Notes under the pieces: model-generated
Told to the model about the DNA's origin: nothing
What the model saw: the letters and a program-made list of their open reading frames with translations, nothing else
Databases searched by the model: none
Position numbers and translations under genes: made by a program
Assembly: GCA_902625365.1 (NCBI GenBank)
Contig: CACOAX010000003.1
Span: 20,530 to 84,529, forward strand
Reading direction: 5' to 3'
DNA from: an uncultured Alphaproteobacteria bacterium
Lineage (GTDB): Bacteria > Pseudomonadota > Alphaproteobacteria > HIMB59 > GCA-002718135
DNA: 64,000 nucleotides
In this document: one piece after another, positions 33,711-43,469 of the stretch
Position numbering within the stretch: the stretch's first letter is position 1
Layout of the letters: each line of letters starts with the position of its first letter

Positions 33711-34529
33711 ATGGCAAAAAAAGAGAAATATTTAGTCTCACCTGATATTAATAATAAGTCGTTAATTACAAAACTAGATGGTTTTGATGAGAAAGGGAAT
33801 AAAATAATTTCTAAAGTCATTAATGAAAAAGCTCTTACAATTTTTCTAAATAATCAAGAGATAGTAACGCTAATGTCTATTAGCGATCATCCAAAATATC
33901 TTGCAGTTGGGTATTTATTAAATCAAAATATGCTTAAGAAAAATGACATAATTTCAAAAGTTGAAATTGATAAAGATTTAGGTGTGGTTGTTGTACGAAC
34001 AAAACGTAAAACAAATTATGAAAATATATTAAGAAAAAAAATAACAACTAGTGGTTGTGCAATTGGTACGGTATTTGGAGATATCTATGAGGAAATAAAA
34101 AAATCAAAGTTAAAATCCAAAAAGAAAATCAAACATAAATGGATTTATGAAATTTCAAAAAAAATTACATTAACACCGAGCTTATATTTAGAAACAGGAG
34201 CAATACATGGTTGTGCCATCATTCATAATAATAAACCATTAATTTATATGGAAGATGTAGGCAGACATAATGCTGTAGATAAAATTGCTGGTTTTATGTT
34301 TTTAAAAAAAATTAGCACTTCAAATAAAATTTTTTACACTACAGGAAGACTAACCAGTGAAATGGTTATTAAAACTATAAAAATGGGTATTCCAATATTA
34401 ATTTCTCGATCAGGATTCACAGCATGGGGTGTAGAGTTGGCGAGAGGTTCGAATTTAACACTTATTGGACGAGCAAAAGGAAAAAAATATTTAGCACTTT
34501 CTGGAGAACAAAGAATTGACCATAAATAA
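33711..34529 (+). CDS. fdhD: Formate dehydrogenase accessory sulfurtransferase FdhD/FdsC family
   Basis: ORF; TTSGCAIGTVFGDIYEEI, METGAIHGCAII-like region, YMEDVGRHNAVDKIAG, TGRLTSEMVIK, ISRSGFTAWGVELARGSNLTLIGRAKGK. Confidence 0.9.
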   Translation: MAKKEKYLVSPDINNKSLITKLDGFDEKGNKIISKVINEKALTIFLNNQEIVTLMSISDHPKYLAVGYLLNQNMLKKNDIISKVEIDKDLGVVVVRTKRKTNYENILRKKITTSGCAIGTVFGDIYEEIKKSKLKSKKKIKHKWIYEISKKITLTPSLYLETGAIHGCAIIHNNKPLIYMEDVGRHNAVDKIAGFMFLKKISTSNKIFYTTGRLTSEMVIKTIKMGIPILISRSGFTAWGVELARGSNLTLIGRAKGKKYLALSGEQRIDHK

Positions 34530-35118
34530 TAACAAAATTTTGTTTGCCATACTTGCTGGTGGTCAGTCGAAAAGATTTGGAGGTGGATTTAAAACTTTTG
34601 CTAAAATAAATGGAATTACAATCTTAGAAAAAATAATAAACAAGCTTTCAAAATATAATAATGAAATAATAATAAATGCTAATGACTTAGAAAATTTCAA
34701 GAAAATTAATTACCCAATAATTGAAGATAGATTTAAAGGTTTTCTTGGACCTTTAGCAGGGATTCATACATCTATGTTGTGGGCTAAAGAAAATTACAAA
34801 AACAAAGAATGGGTTTTTACCGTTCCAAGTGATACTCCATTTTTACCTGATAATCTCTTAGATAAATTTTTAGAAGCATATGATGAAAATATAAAAATAT
34901 TGATTGCAAGATCAAATAGTAGACATCATCCTGTAATAGCAATGTGGCATATATCGTTGATAACTAGCTTAGAAAACGAGTTAAAATTAAAAAATAGTAA
35001 AATTATGTATTGGGTTAAAAAACACAAATATAAATTTGTTGAATTTGACAAAATCCAGGAAAAGAATTTTTTCAATATAAATACTAAAGAAGAATGGAAT
35101 ACTGCAAAAAATATCTAA
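34516..35118 (+). CDS. mobA: Molybdenum cofactor guanylyltransferase MobA
   Basis: ORF; FAILAGGQSKRFGGGFKTFAKINGITILEKII; PSDTPFLPDNLLDKF. Confidence 0.88.
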   Translation: MTINNNKILFAILAGGQSKRFGGGFKTFAKINGITILEKIINKLSKYNNEIIINANDLENFKKINYPIIEDRFKGFLGPLAGIHTSMLWAKENYKNKEWVFTVPSDTPFLPDNLLDKFLEAYDENIKILIARSNSRHHPVIAMWHISLITSLENELKLKNSKIMYWVKKHKYKFVEFDKIQEKNFFNINTKEEWNTAKNI

Positions 35119-35169
35119 GCTTAATATAAATATATAAAAAATATTTTTTTTGTATAAAGAATATTTTAA

Positions 35170-36264
35170 ATGATAAGCTCGATATATAAAAAATTTCCAG
35201 GAATTATCTTTTGTTTTGTAATTGCTTATTCAGGCATATACCTAAGTGATTTTATTGGAATAGAAATTTTAAATTTAAAAAAAAGTCCAATATCACCAAT
35301 AATGCTATCAATTATATTTGGTCTTTTGATAGGAAATATATTTCATATTAATAATTTTTTATTACACGGAATTAAGTTTTCTTTAAAATTTATTCTCAGA
35401 TTAGGAATAATATGTCTTGGTATTAGACTAGGACTTTTAGATATTTTTAAAGTTGGAATAGTTGGAATACCTCTAATTGTTTCTTGTATTATTATATCAA
35501 TCTTGGTTGTAAATTATTTATGCAAGTTATTAAATGTTTCTTCAAAAATGGGATCATTAATTGCAGTTGGAACAAGTATTTGTGGAGCATCCGCAATTGT
35601 TGCAACTAGCCCTGCAATTAATGCTGATAAAGAGGAGGTTGCTTATGCCATAGCTAATATTACAATATTTGGAATAATTGCAATGTTCCTCTATCCATTT
35701 ATCGCATATTATCTTTTTAGTGGAAATGAGTTAGCTTCAGGATTATTTCTCGGAACTTCAATACATGAAACAGCTCAAGTTGCTGGTGCTGGATTGATAT
35801 ATGCTGAGCAATTCAATTCATCAAAAACTATGGATATAGCGACGATTACAAAATTAGTAAGAAATGTTAGTATGATAATCGTCATTCCTGCAATAAGCTA
35901 TATATATCTAAGAAATAACATTGGTGAAAAAAATAACAAACCATCAATAATATCTATGTTTCCAATTTTCATAATTGGTTTTATTCTTATGGGTCTCATA
36001 AGATCAATTGGAGATTATGGAATTCAAAATAGTAACTTAGCTTTTGAAATATTAACTAATAATAACTGGCAATTAATCATCAATATTATTAAATCTATCG
36101 CTGAGTATTCTCTAGCAATAGCAATGGCAGCTGTTGGCATAAGTACAAATTTAGTTTCTTTAAAAAGCTTAGGTATGAGACCATTTTATGTTGGTTTTTC
36201 TGCAGCTTGTTGTGTTGGAATTGTAAGTTATATCGGAATCATACTACTCAATAATTTTATATAA
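35170..36264 (+). CDS. YeiH family putative sulfate exporter / membrane protein
   Basis: 364 aa multi-TM; SPISPIMLSIIFGLLIGN; AVGTSICGASAIVATSPAINADKEEVAYAIANITIFG; SIHETAQVAGAG. Confidence 0.82.
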   Translation: MISSIYKKFPGIIFCFVIAYSGIYLSDFIGIEILNLKKSPISPIMLSIIFGLLIGNIFHINNFLLHGIKFSLKFILRLGIICLGIRLGLLDIFKVGIVGIPLIVSCIIISILVVNYLCKLLNVSSKMGSLIAVGTSICGASAIVATSPAINADKEEVAYAIANITIFGIIAMFLYPFIAYYLFSGNELASGLFLGTSIHETAQVAGAGLIYAEQFNSSKTMDIATITKLVRNVSMIIVIPAISYIYLRNNIGEKNNKPSIISMFPIFIIGFILMGLIRSIGDYGIQNSNLAFEILTNNNWQLIINIIKSIAEYSLAIAMAAVGISTNLVSLKSLGMRPFYVGFSAACCVGIVSYIGIILLNNFI

Positions 36265-36328
36265 TTTTTCTAAAATAAATTTAATTTGTGCTTATCAAGT
36301 AATAATTATATAAAATTTATAAAAAAAT

Positions 36329-37243
36329 ATGTCAATTTACCTTCCAATAGCTGAAATGAACGTAAATATTTTTCTCATTATCTTTATTGGTATGAGTATA
36401 GGAATTCTTTCAGGAATTTTTGGTGTTGGTGGTGGATTTTTAATGACACCATTATTAATTTTTTTAGGTATCCCTCCAGTTGTAGCTGTTGGCTCTGAAG
36501 CCCCGCACGTTTTAGCAACTTCAGTATCAGGTTTTATTGCTCACTGGAGGAAAAGAAATGTTGATATAAAGATGGGAATATTCCTGATAATAGGAGGTTT
36601 AATTGGCTCCACAGTTGGTGTAAATATTTTCAGTTATCTAAAAAACTTTGGACAAATAGATTTAGTTATTCAGTTATTATTTCTTTTCTTTTTAGGTTTT
36701 ATTGGTTTTAGTATGGCATTTGAAAGTGCCAGAACAACAATAAAACAATATAGAGCAAGAAATACCAAAAGAACAAAACTGCATCAACATTCTTGGTTTC
36801 ACGGACTTCCATTCAAAGTTCGCTTTCATAGATCAAAACTTTATATAAGTGCAATACCACCTGTACTGATAGGGTTCGCTGTTGGAGTAATGTCCGCAAT
36901 GATGGGAGTTGGTGGAGGATTTATAATGATACCAGCAATGGTATACATACTTGGAATGCCGACAAGTATAGTAGTTGGAACATCATTATTTCAAATAATT
37001 TTTGTTACTGCTAATGCTACATTCTTTCAATCATACATTAATTATAATGTAGATATAGTGCTGTCTGCGCTAATGATATTTGGAGGAGTAATTGGAGCGC
37101 AAGTTGGTGTAATTTTTGGATCTAAATTAAGAGCTGAATATTTAAGAGGTATTTTAGCTATATTGGTACTTGGTGTCTGTGGTAAAATATTTACTGATCT
37201 TGTTCTAAGGCCAAATGATTTATTTTCATTGGTAATGATATGA
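36329..37243 (+). CDS. TauE/SafE (TSUP) family sulfite-exporter-like membrane protein
   Basis: 304 aa; duplicated GIFGVGGGFLMTPLLIFLGIPPVVAVGSEA and AMMGVGGGFIMIPAMVYILGMPTSIVVGTSLF motifs. Confidence 0.85.
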   Translation: MSIYLPIAEMNVNIFLIIFIGMSIGILSGIFGVGGGFLMTPLLIFLGIPPVVAVGSEAPHVLATSVSGFIAHWRKRNVDIKMGIFLIIGGLIGSTVGVNIFSYLKNFGQIDLVIQLLFLFFLGFIGFSMAFESARTTIKQYRARNTKRTKLHQHSWFHGLPFKVRFHRSKLYISAIPPVLIGFAVGVMSAMMGVGGGFIMIPAMVYILGMPTSIVVGTSLFQIIFVTANATFFQSYINYNVDIVLSALMIFGGVIGAQVGVIFGSKLRAEYLRGILAILVLGVCGKIFTDLVLRPNDLFSLVMI

Positions 37244-37647
37244 TATCAATATTTAATTTTTCAATTAATTTATTGATCGTAGTTTGTCTCTTCATATATT
37301 TTATTTTTACAACTATTGAATTTAATCTAAAGTACATTGAATATTTTTTAATTCTATTAATTGTTATAAATTCATTTAACAAAATATATATATGGTCAAA
37401 TTTCAGAGTATTTATTAAAAAAGATCTTAATAAAATATTTAAAGACATATTATTTAATGATTCATTTATAAAACTAAGTATTATTATTTTATCTACTATA
37501 ATTCCAATTTATATGCTTATGCAAAAAGATATATTAGTGGTTGATATATTGATTGAGAAAGCATCTTTTTTATTAGTATCTTTTTTTGCACTAATTGGAT
37601 TTTATTTAGAATTTTATATTTTAGAAGTGACAAAAATAGATGATTAA
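37240..37647 (+). CDS. Hypothetical small multi-TM membrane protein (135 aa)
   Basis: ORF overlapping TauE stop by 4 nt (ATGA) and the next gene by 8 nt; about four hydrophobic segments; no family recognised. Confidence 0.75.
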   Translation: MISIFNFSINLLIVVCLFIYFIFTTIEFNLKYIEYFLILLIVINSFNKIYIWSNFRVFIKKDLNKIFKDILFNDSFIKLSIIILSTIIPIYMLMQKDILVVDILIEKASFLLVSFFALIGFYLEFYILEVTKIDD

Positions 37648-38404
37648 AAATTTTTTTATAAAGTTTGCTTTTAATATAACAATTTTATTGACTATAATTT
37701 TTTTTTATAACTTTCTTCATGCTGAAGAAATTTACTTTGACTTATCTGAGGATAGTATTGAATTAAAAACAGATTTTAATGGAAAAGAAATTATTATTTT
37801 TGGATTACTAAAAAATGATCATGAGACACTTTTGACAATAAAAGGTCCACCGTCAAAAATGAGAATACAAAAAAAAGAGAGGTATTTTGGAATATGGATA
37901 AATAATCAATACGTTACCTATAGTAACATTCCATCTTTATTCTTTTTATCCTCATCAAAAGAAATTAACGAAATCTTGCCTGAATCGATATTAATTAATG
38001 AGGATCTAAGTTTTGAAAAAATTTTAAATAATAAGACTTTTAATCAAAATTTTATTTTCAAGAATGACCAAAAAAATTGGAATGAAAATTTTGTTAGAAT
38101 AAAAAAAGAGCAATCATTTTATAAAAGTTTTGAAATGAAAAAGGTCAAAGATAAATTATTTCAAACTAGTGTTTTTTTTCCAACAAATACAATACCAGGG
38201 ATTTATATTGTTGATATTTACTATATAAGAAATAATACTATTATGAGTTCTGATCAAAAAAATATAGTTATAAAAAAAACTGGCATAGGAAGTCAAATAT
38301 TTGACTTTGCCAATGAGAATGCAGCTACATACGGAGTTTTTGTAATTATCTTCTCAATATTTTCAGGTTTTATTGCTGCTGCTTTATTTAGGAGAAGTAA
38401 ATGA
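37640..38404 (+). CDS. TIGR02186-like membrane-anchored periplasmic protein
   Basis: 254 aa; N-terminal signal/TM, C-terminal TM; DSIELKTDFNGKEIIIFGLL...; sits downstream of TauE as TIGR02186 proteins often do. Confidence 0.65.
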   Translation: MIKNFFIKFAFNITILLTIIFFYNFLHAEEIYFDLSEDSIELKTDFNGKEIIIFGLLKNDHETLLTIKGPPSKMRIQKKERYFGIWINNQYVTYSNIPSLFFLSSSKEINEILPESILINEDLSFEKILNNKTFNQNFIFKNDQKNWNENFVRIKKEQSFYKSFEMKKVKDKLFQTSVFFPTNTIPGIYIVDIYYIRNNTIMSSDQKNIVIKKTGIGSQIFDFANENAATYGVFVIIFSIFSGFIAAALFRRSK

Positions 38405-38874
38405 GTGATGATAGATATATTCTAGTTGTTGCAGATAATTCAGAAGAAATGAATACAGCACTTGAGTATGCTTGTGCAAGATCAAAAAAAACGGGAAGAA
38501 AAATTATAATTGCAACATTCATAGAGCCTTTAGATGTTCTAACAACAAAAGGTGTTACAGACATTATGAAAGAGGAAGCTAGAGAAGAAGCAGAAACAGT
38601 TCTTAAAAAGGCTGCCTCATTTGTCCAAGAAAGAATTGGTGACTATCCTGCTCTCTCTTTAAGAGAGGGGGATACTATAGCTGAATTAAAACAATTATTA
38701 GATGAGGAAAAAAATATTAATGTTCTTGTTTTAGCTGCCAATACTGATCCAAATAGTAAAAATCCTGGTCCAATAATAACTTCTTTGGTGAGTAATGAAA
38801 TAACAAACCTAAGAATACCAATAATGATTGTGCCTGGAAATTTATCATATGAACATATTGCACAAATAACTTGA
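38401..38874 (+). CDS. Universal stress protein (UspA) family
   Basis: 157 aa; DRYILVVADNSEEMNTALEYACARSKKTGRKIIIATFIEP; ITSLVSNEITNLRIPIMIVPG; 4-nt overlap with upstream gene. Confidence 0.75.
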   Translation: MSDDRYILVVADNSEEMNTALEYACARSKKTGRKIIIATFIEPLDVLTTKGVTDIMKEEAREEAETVLKKAASFVQERIGDYPALSLREGDTIAELKQLLDEEKNINVLVLAANTDPNSKNPGPIITSLVSNEITNLRIPIMIVPGNLSYEHIAQIT

Positions 38875-38878
38875 AAAA

Positions 38879-39514
38879 ATGTCAAAAGAGATAGCTAAAA
38901 TATTAGTAGATATAAAGTCTGTTAATTTTTCATTTGATAATTATTTTACTCTAACATCGGGTTTAGCTAGCCCTGTTTATGTTGATTGTAGAAAAATTAT
39001 TTCTTTTACAAAAGAAAGAAATTTTATAATTGATAAAGCCGTAGATTATTTATCTAAAAATAATATTGAAGCCGAAATTATTGCTGGTGGAGAAACTGCC
39101 GGAATTCCCTATGCTGCTTTTATTTCTCAAAAATTAGATAAACAAATGATTTACATCAGAAAAAAAACAAAAGGTTTTGGAAAAAACAAACAAATTGAAG
39201 GTGAATTTGAAAATAATCAAAAAGCTCTTTTAGTTGAAGATCTAGCTACTGATGGAGGTAGTAAAATAATTTTTGTTAACGCAATGCGTGAAGCTGGATT
39301 AAAAGTTAAAGATATATTTGTAATATTTTATTATGATATTTTTAATTTCAAAGAATCAGAATTATTTAAATTAAATGTAAATATTCACTCACTGTGTACT
39401 TGGAAAGATATAATAAATTATATTGAAAGTGAAAAAATATATTCTGAAGATAAGGTTTCAAACTTAAAAGAATTTTTAGAAGATCCAGAAAAATGGAGAA
39501 GCAAGTATGCATGA
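38879..39514 (+). CDS. pyrE: Orotate phosphoribosyltransferase
   Basis: ORF; FTLTSGLASPVYVDCRKI; IAGGETAGIPYAA; ALLVEDLATDGGSKI. Confidence 0.92.
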   Translation: MSKEIAKILVDIKSVNFSFDNYFTLTSGLASPVYVDCRKIISFTKERNFIIDKAVDYLSKNNIEAEIIAGGETAGIPYAAFISQKLDKQMIYIRKKTKGFGKNKQIEGEFENNQKALLVEDLATDGGSKIIFVNAMREAGLKVKDIFVIFYYDIFNFKESELFKLNVNIHSLCTWKDIINYIESEKIYSEDKVSNLKEFLEDPEKWRSKYA

Positions 39515-39941
39515 AATAGTTGTTGTTAGTGGAGGTTTTGACCCAATTCACAGTGGTCATATAAAATTAATTAAAGAAGCTGCTAAACATGGTGAAGTTG
39601 TAGTTTTGCTAAATTCTGATTTATGGCTTCAAAAAAAGAAGGGTAAGGAATTTCTTCCTTTTATTGAAAGAACTATAATTATGAATGAGTTAAAAAATGT
39701 TATTGATGTTATAGAATTTGATGATGAAGATAAGACGTGCATCGATGGTCTTAAAAAAGTAAAAAATAAATATCCAAAATCAATTATTAAATTTGCAAAT
39801 GGAGGTGATAGAAATAGTAGTACAACACCAGAATCAATATTTTGTGAAAAAAATAATATACAGTTACTTTGGGGTATAGGTGGTGACAATAAATCAAATT
39901 CTAGTTCATGGATTTTACAAAAATGGAAAGAAGATAATTAA
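39507..39941 (+). CDS. RfaE2/HldE-C-like nucleotidyltransferase (cytidylyltransferase fold)
   Basis: 144 aa; VVSGGFDPIHSGHIKLIKEAAKHG nucleotidyltransferase motif; overlaps pyrE by 8 nt. Confidence 0.75.
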   Translation: MHEIVVVSGGFDPIHSGHIKLIKEAAKHGEVVVLLNSDLWLQKKKGKEFLPFIERTIIMNELKNVIDVIEFDDEDKTCIDGLKKVKNKYPKSIIKFANGGDRNSSTTPESIFCEKNNIQLLWGIGGDNKSNSSSWILQKWKEDN

Positions 39942-40543
39942 GGATATAATTTTCTTGTAACCCAACCATCATTTTCCATACGGAATTCAAGTCTGTCATG
40001 CAATCTGAAGGGCATATCTTGCCAAAATTCAATTAATACAGGCGCTACTAAGTAACCATTCCAATGTGAAGGTCTTGGTACATCATTATCTGAAAATTTT
40101 TTTTCAAACTCATCTACTCTTTTAGTTAATGTCGATCTATCATCTAGTTCTTCTGACTGTAATGAAGCCCAAGCTCCTATTCTACTTCCAAGTGGCCTTG
40201 AATTATAATATTCATCAGCTTCAGCATTTGAAATTTGTGAAACATTACCTTCTATTCTTATTTGTCTTTGAAGTGTTTTCCAATGAAAATTTAAAGCTAC
40301 ACTAGCATTGTTTTTAATTGCTCTACCCTTTTTACTATTTGAATTTGTGTAAAAAACAAACCCTTTATCATCATATGATTTAAGTAAAACAATTCGCGAG
40401 CTTGGTTTGCCATCAGAAGATATAGTAGCAAGGTTCATAGCATTTGGATCATTGATTTCACTTTTCTTTGCCTCTTCAAACCATTCTTGAAAAAGTTCAA
40501 TTGGTTTTTTATCAGAATTTATTAATTTTTGATTTGATTGCAT
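39938..40543 (-). CDS. pdxH: Pyridoxamine 5'-phosphate oxidase
   Basis: ORF; GKPSSRIVLLKSYDDKGFVFYTNSNSKKGRAIKNNASVALNFHWKTLQRQIRIEG; RLHDRLEFRMENDGWVTRKLYP. Confidence 0.94.
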   Translation of the reverse strand: MQSNQKLINSDKKPIELFQEWFEEAKKSEINDPNAMNLATISSDGKPSSRIVLLKSYDDKGFVFYTNSNSKKGRAIKNNASVALNFHWKTLQRQIRIEGNVSQISNAEADEYYNSRPLGSRIGAWASLQSEELDDRSTLTKRVDEFEKKFSDNDVPRPSHWNGYLVAPVLIEFWQDMPFRLHDRLEFRMENDGWVTRKLYP

Positions 40544-40611
40544 ATTATAGATATGAATATTATTTTATAAGTATATATATCTATATTTATAAAAAAACAC
40601 TGATTTACAAT

Positions 40612-41439
40612 ATGTTGATGCAAAATAAAAAAGGTCTGATTATGGGAGTGGCAAATGACAGATCTATTGCTTGGGGTATTGCGAAAAAATTAGCAGAACA
40701 GGGAGCAGAAATTGCGCTTACTTATCAAGGAGAAGCTCTTAAAAAAAGAGTTCAGCCACTTGCGGAAGAAATAGGGTCCAACACTATTATTCCTTGTGAT
40801 GTTTCAGACTCACAAAGTATGAATAATGTTTTTGAAACACTTAAAAATAAATGGGGTGAATTAGATTTTCTTGTTCATGGAATTGGTTTTTCCAACAAAG
40901 ATGAATTAAGAGGTAAATATTACAATACATCTTCTGATAATTTTAAACAAACTATGCATATATCATGTTATTCTTTTACAGAGGCTTGTAGGCTAGCAGA
41001 ACCTTTAATGAATAATGGTGGATCAGTTTTAACTTTAACATATTATGGATCAGAACAAGTTATGCCTCATTATAATGTTATGGGAGTTGCAAAAGCAGCT
41101 TTAGAGGCAAGCGTTAGATATTTAGCAGTTGATTTAGGAGAAAAAAATATAAGAGTTAATGCCATTAGTGCAGGGCCAATTAAAACTTTGGCAGCATCAG
41201 GAATAGGTGATTTTAGATTTATTTTAAAATGGAACGAGCTTAATGCTCCGCTTAAAAGAAATGTAAATCAGCAAGATGTTGGAAATTCTGCTTTGTATCT
41301 CTTAAGCGATCTTGGGAGTGCCGTTACTGGTGAGATACAACATGTCGATTGTGGCTATCATACTGTAGGAATGGTTGCAGTTGATGAGAGTGAAAGTGTT
41401 TCAGAATTATTAGGTGAATTTACAAATTCTAAAAAATGA
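40612..41439 (+). CDS. fabI: Enoyl-[acyl-carrier-protein] reductase FabI (start refined)
   Basis: ORF 40468..41439; [66 protein letters not shown]. Confidence 0.93.
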   Translation: MLMQNKKGLIMGVANDRSIAWGIAKKLAEQGAEIALTYQGEALKKRVQPLAEEIGSNTIIPCDVSDSQSMNNVFETLKNKWGELDFLVHGIGFSNKDELRGKYYNTSSDNFKQTMHISCYSFTEACRLAEPLMNNGGSVLTLTYYGSEQVMPHYNVMGVAKAALEASVRYLAVDLGEKNIRVNAISAGPIKTLAASGIGDFRFILKWNELNAPLKRNVNQQDVGNSALYLLSDLGSAVTGEIQHVDCGYHTVGMVAVDESESVSELLGEFTNSKK

Positions 41440-42506
41440 CTTCTAATTCAATAGGAAAAATCTTTAACTTTACCACATGGGGAGAAAGCCATGGCAAAGC
41501 TATTGGTTGTGTTGTCGATGGAGTTCCATCAAACATAAATTTAACTGAAAAAGATATTCAACCCTATTTAGATAAAAGAAAACCTGGTCAGTCGAAATTC
41601 ACAACTCAAAGAAAAGAAGGGGATAAAGTTGAAATACTATCTGGAACTTTTGAAGGAAAAACAACAGGTCATCCTATTTCTCTAATTATTTACAATCAAG
41701 ATCAAAGATCTAAAGATTATGGTGATATCAAAAGCAAATTTAGACCAGGTCATGCGGATTACACATATTGGAAAAAATATGGCATAAGAGATTATAGGGG
41801 TGGTGGTAGATCTAGTGCTAGAGAAACTGCAATGAGAGTGGCAGCAGGCGCAATAGCAAGAAAAATTATAAAAAATAAAATAAAAAATAAAGTTATAATA
41901 ACAGGTGCATTAATTCAAATAGGTAATCATAAAATTAATTATGATAATTGGAATAATAATTTTATTCCAAAAAATAATTTTTGGAGTCCTGATAAAGAAA
42001 TTATTAAAAAATGGGAAAACGAAATACAAATTGCAAGAAAAAATGGTTCCTCTTTAGGTGCTATAATTGAAATTAGAGTAAAAGGTTTGCCCGCTGGATT
42101 AGGAGAGCCTATTTATGAAAAAATAGATTCCGATATAGCTAAGGCATTGATGTCTATTAATGCCGTTAAGGGTGTAGAAATGGGAAATGGGTTTAGCAGT
42201 GTTTATGAGACTGGAATTTCTAATGTTGATGAAATGAGAATTAAAAATAAAAAACCTTTATTTCTTTCAAATAATAATGGTGGTGTTCTTGGAGGAATTA
42301 CAACTGGCCAAGAATTAATTACTAGATTTGTAGTAAAACCGACAAGTTCAATTTTATCGACAAAAAAAACAATTAATACAAAATTAAAAGAAACAACAAT
42401 ATCTACTAAAGGTCGTCATGATCCATGTGTTGGTATAAGAGCTGTTCCTGTTGGTGAAGCAATGATTGCCACAACTATAGCTGATCATTGTTTAAGATTT
42501 CTTTAA
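41436..42506 (+). CDS. aroC: Chorismate synthase
   Basis: [64 protein letters not shown]. Confidence 0.97.
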   Translation: MTSNSIGKIFNFTTWGESHGKAIGCVVDGVPSNINLTEKDIQPYLDKRKPGQSKFTTQRKEGDKVEILSGTFEGKTTGHPISLIIYNQDQRSKDYGDIKSKFRPGHADYTYWKKYGIRDYRGGGRSSARETAMRVAAGAIARKIIKNKIKNKVIITGALIQIGNHKINYDNWNNNFIPKNNFWSPDKEIIKKWENEIQIARKNGSSLGAIIEIRVKGLPAGLGEPIYEKIDSDIAKALMSINAVKGVEMGNGFSSVYETGISNVDEMRIKNKKPLFLSNNNGGVLGGITTGQELITRFVVKPTSSILSTKKTINTKLKETTISTKGRHDPCVGIRAVPVGEAMIATTIADHCLRFL

Positions 42507-43241
42507 AACACTATAAATCAAAAATTCTTTATTCCCTTTTGGTCCAGTTATTGGACTCTCAACTAAACCTACAACTTCAGCCTTAATTATTTTTTTAAAC
42601 CAATTCGATATATCATTACATACTTGTTCATGAATCAATGGATCTTTCACAATACCTTTTTTCAAATTTATTTTATTTGTTTCAAATTGTGGCTTAATTA
42701 GTGAAATAATCTCAGCTTTACTTGATAAAAGCTTCAAGTTAGGTTCTATAACCTTTGTTAGGCTTATGAAACTAACATCACAGACTACCAAATTAATTTT
42801 TTCATGAATTATTGAGTTATCTAAATATTTAGCATTAAAATTTTCTACACTGATAATTTTTTTTTCTTTTTTTAATTTTTCATGAAGTTGATTTGTGCCA
42901 ACATCAATAGAATATATTTTTTTAGCATTTTTTTTTAAAAGAACTTCTGTGAAGCCACCGGTTGATGAACCAATATCTAGACAAATTTTATTTTCAATAT
43001 CAATCTTAAAATGATCAATCGCTTTCAATAATTTGAATGCACCTCTTGATACCCATGGAGGATGAAGTTGTTTAATTTTTATTTTTGAGTTTTCATTAAA
43101 ACTGTTACCACTTTTGGTAATAATTTTATCATTAACATAAACTTGGCCAGCCATAATCATAGATTGGGCTTTTGATTTAGTTTCAGCTAAGTTTCTATCA
43201 ATTAAAAGCTGATCAAGTCTTATTTTTAGATTTTTACTCAA
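42492..43241 (-). CDS. tlyA: TlyA family rRNA methyltransferase/putative hemolysin
   Basis: ORF; S4 domain [60 protein letters not shown]. Confidence 0.9.
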   Translation of the reverse strand: MSKNLKIRLDQLLIDRNLAETKSKAQSMIMAGQVYVNDKIITKSGNSFNENSKIKIKQLHPPWVSRGAFKLLKAIDHFKIDIENKICLDIGSSTGGFTEVLLKKNAKKIYSIDVGTNQLHEKLKKEKKIISVENFNAKYLDNSIIHEKINLVVCDVSFISLTKVIEPNLKLLSSKAEIISLIKPQFETNKINLKKGIVKDPLIHEQVCNDISNWFKKIIKAEVVGLVESPITGPKGNKEFLIYSVLKKS

Positions 43242-43250
43242 ATTTGAAAA

Positions 43251-43469
43251 TTACTTAAAATCTTCTTTTGTGACTTTATTGTTTTCTTGCTTAATTTTTT
43301 TAATTTGACTTTCTATACTTTTTAACTTTTCCTCACATGCTTTTTTTAAATTCATTCCCTCTTCGTAAAGTTTTACAGATTCTTCTAAATCAACTTCACC
43401 ATTTTCTAATTTCTCAACAATAGACTCAAGTTTTTTTAAATTATTTTCAAAATTATTATCTTTATTCAT
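43251..43469 (-). CDS. xseB: Exodeoxyribonuclease VII small subunit
   Basis: 72 aa; FENNLKKLESIVEKLENGEVDLEESVKLYEEGMNLKKACEEKL. Confidence 0.9.
   Translation of the reverse strand: MNKDNNFENNLKKLESIVEKLENGEVDLEESVKLYEEGMNLKKACEEKLKSIESQIKKIKQENNKVTKEDFK

Noticed and set aside
37191-37448. Minus-strand 85-aa ORF across the TauE/ORF135 junction
   Set aside because: Antisense to a tightly coupled plus-strand operon
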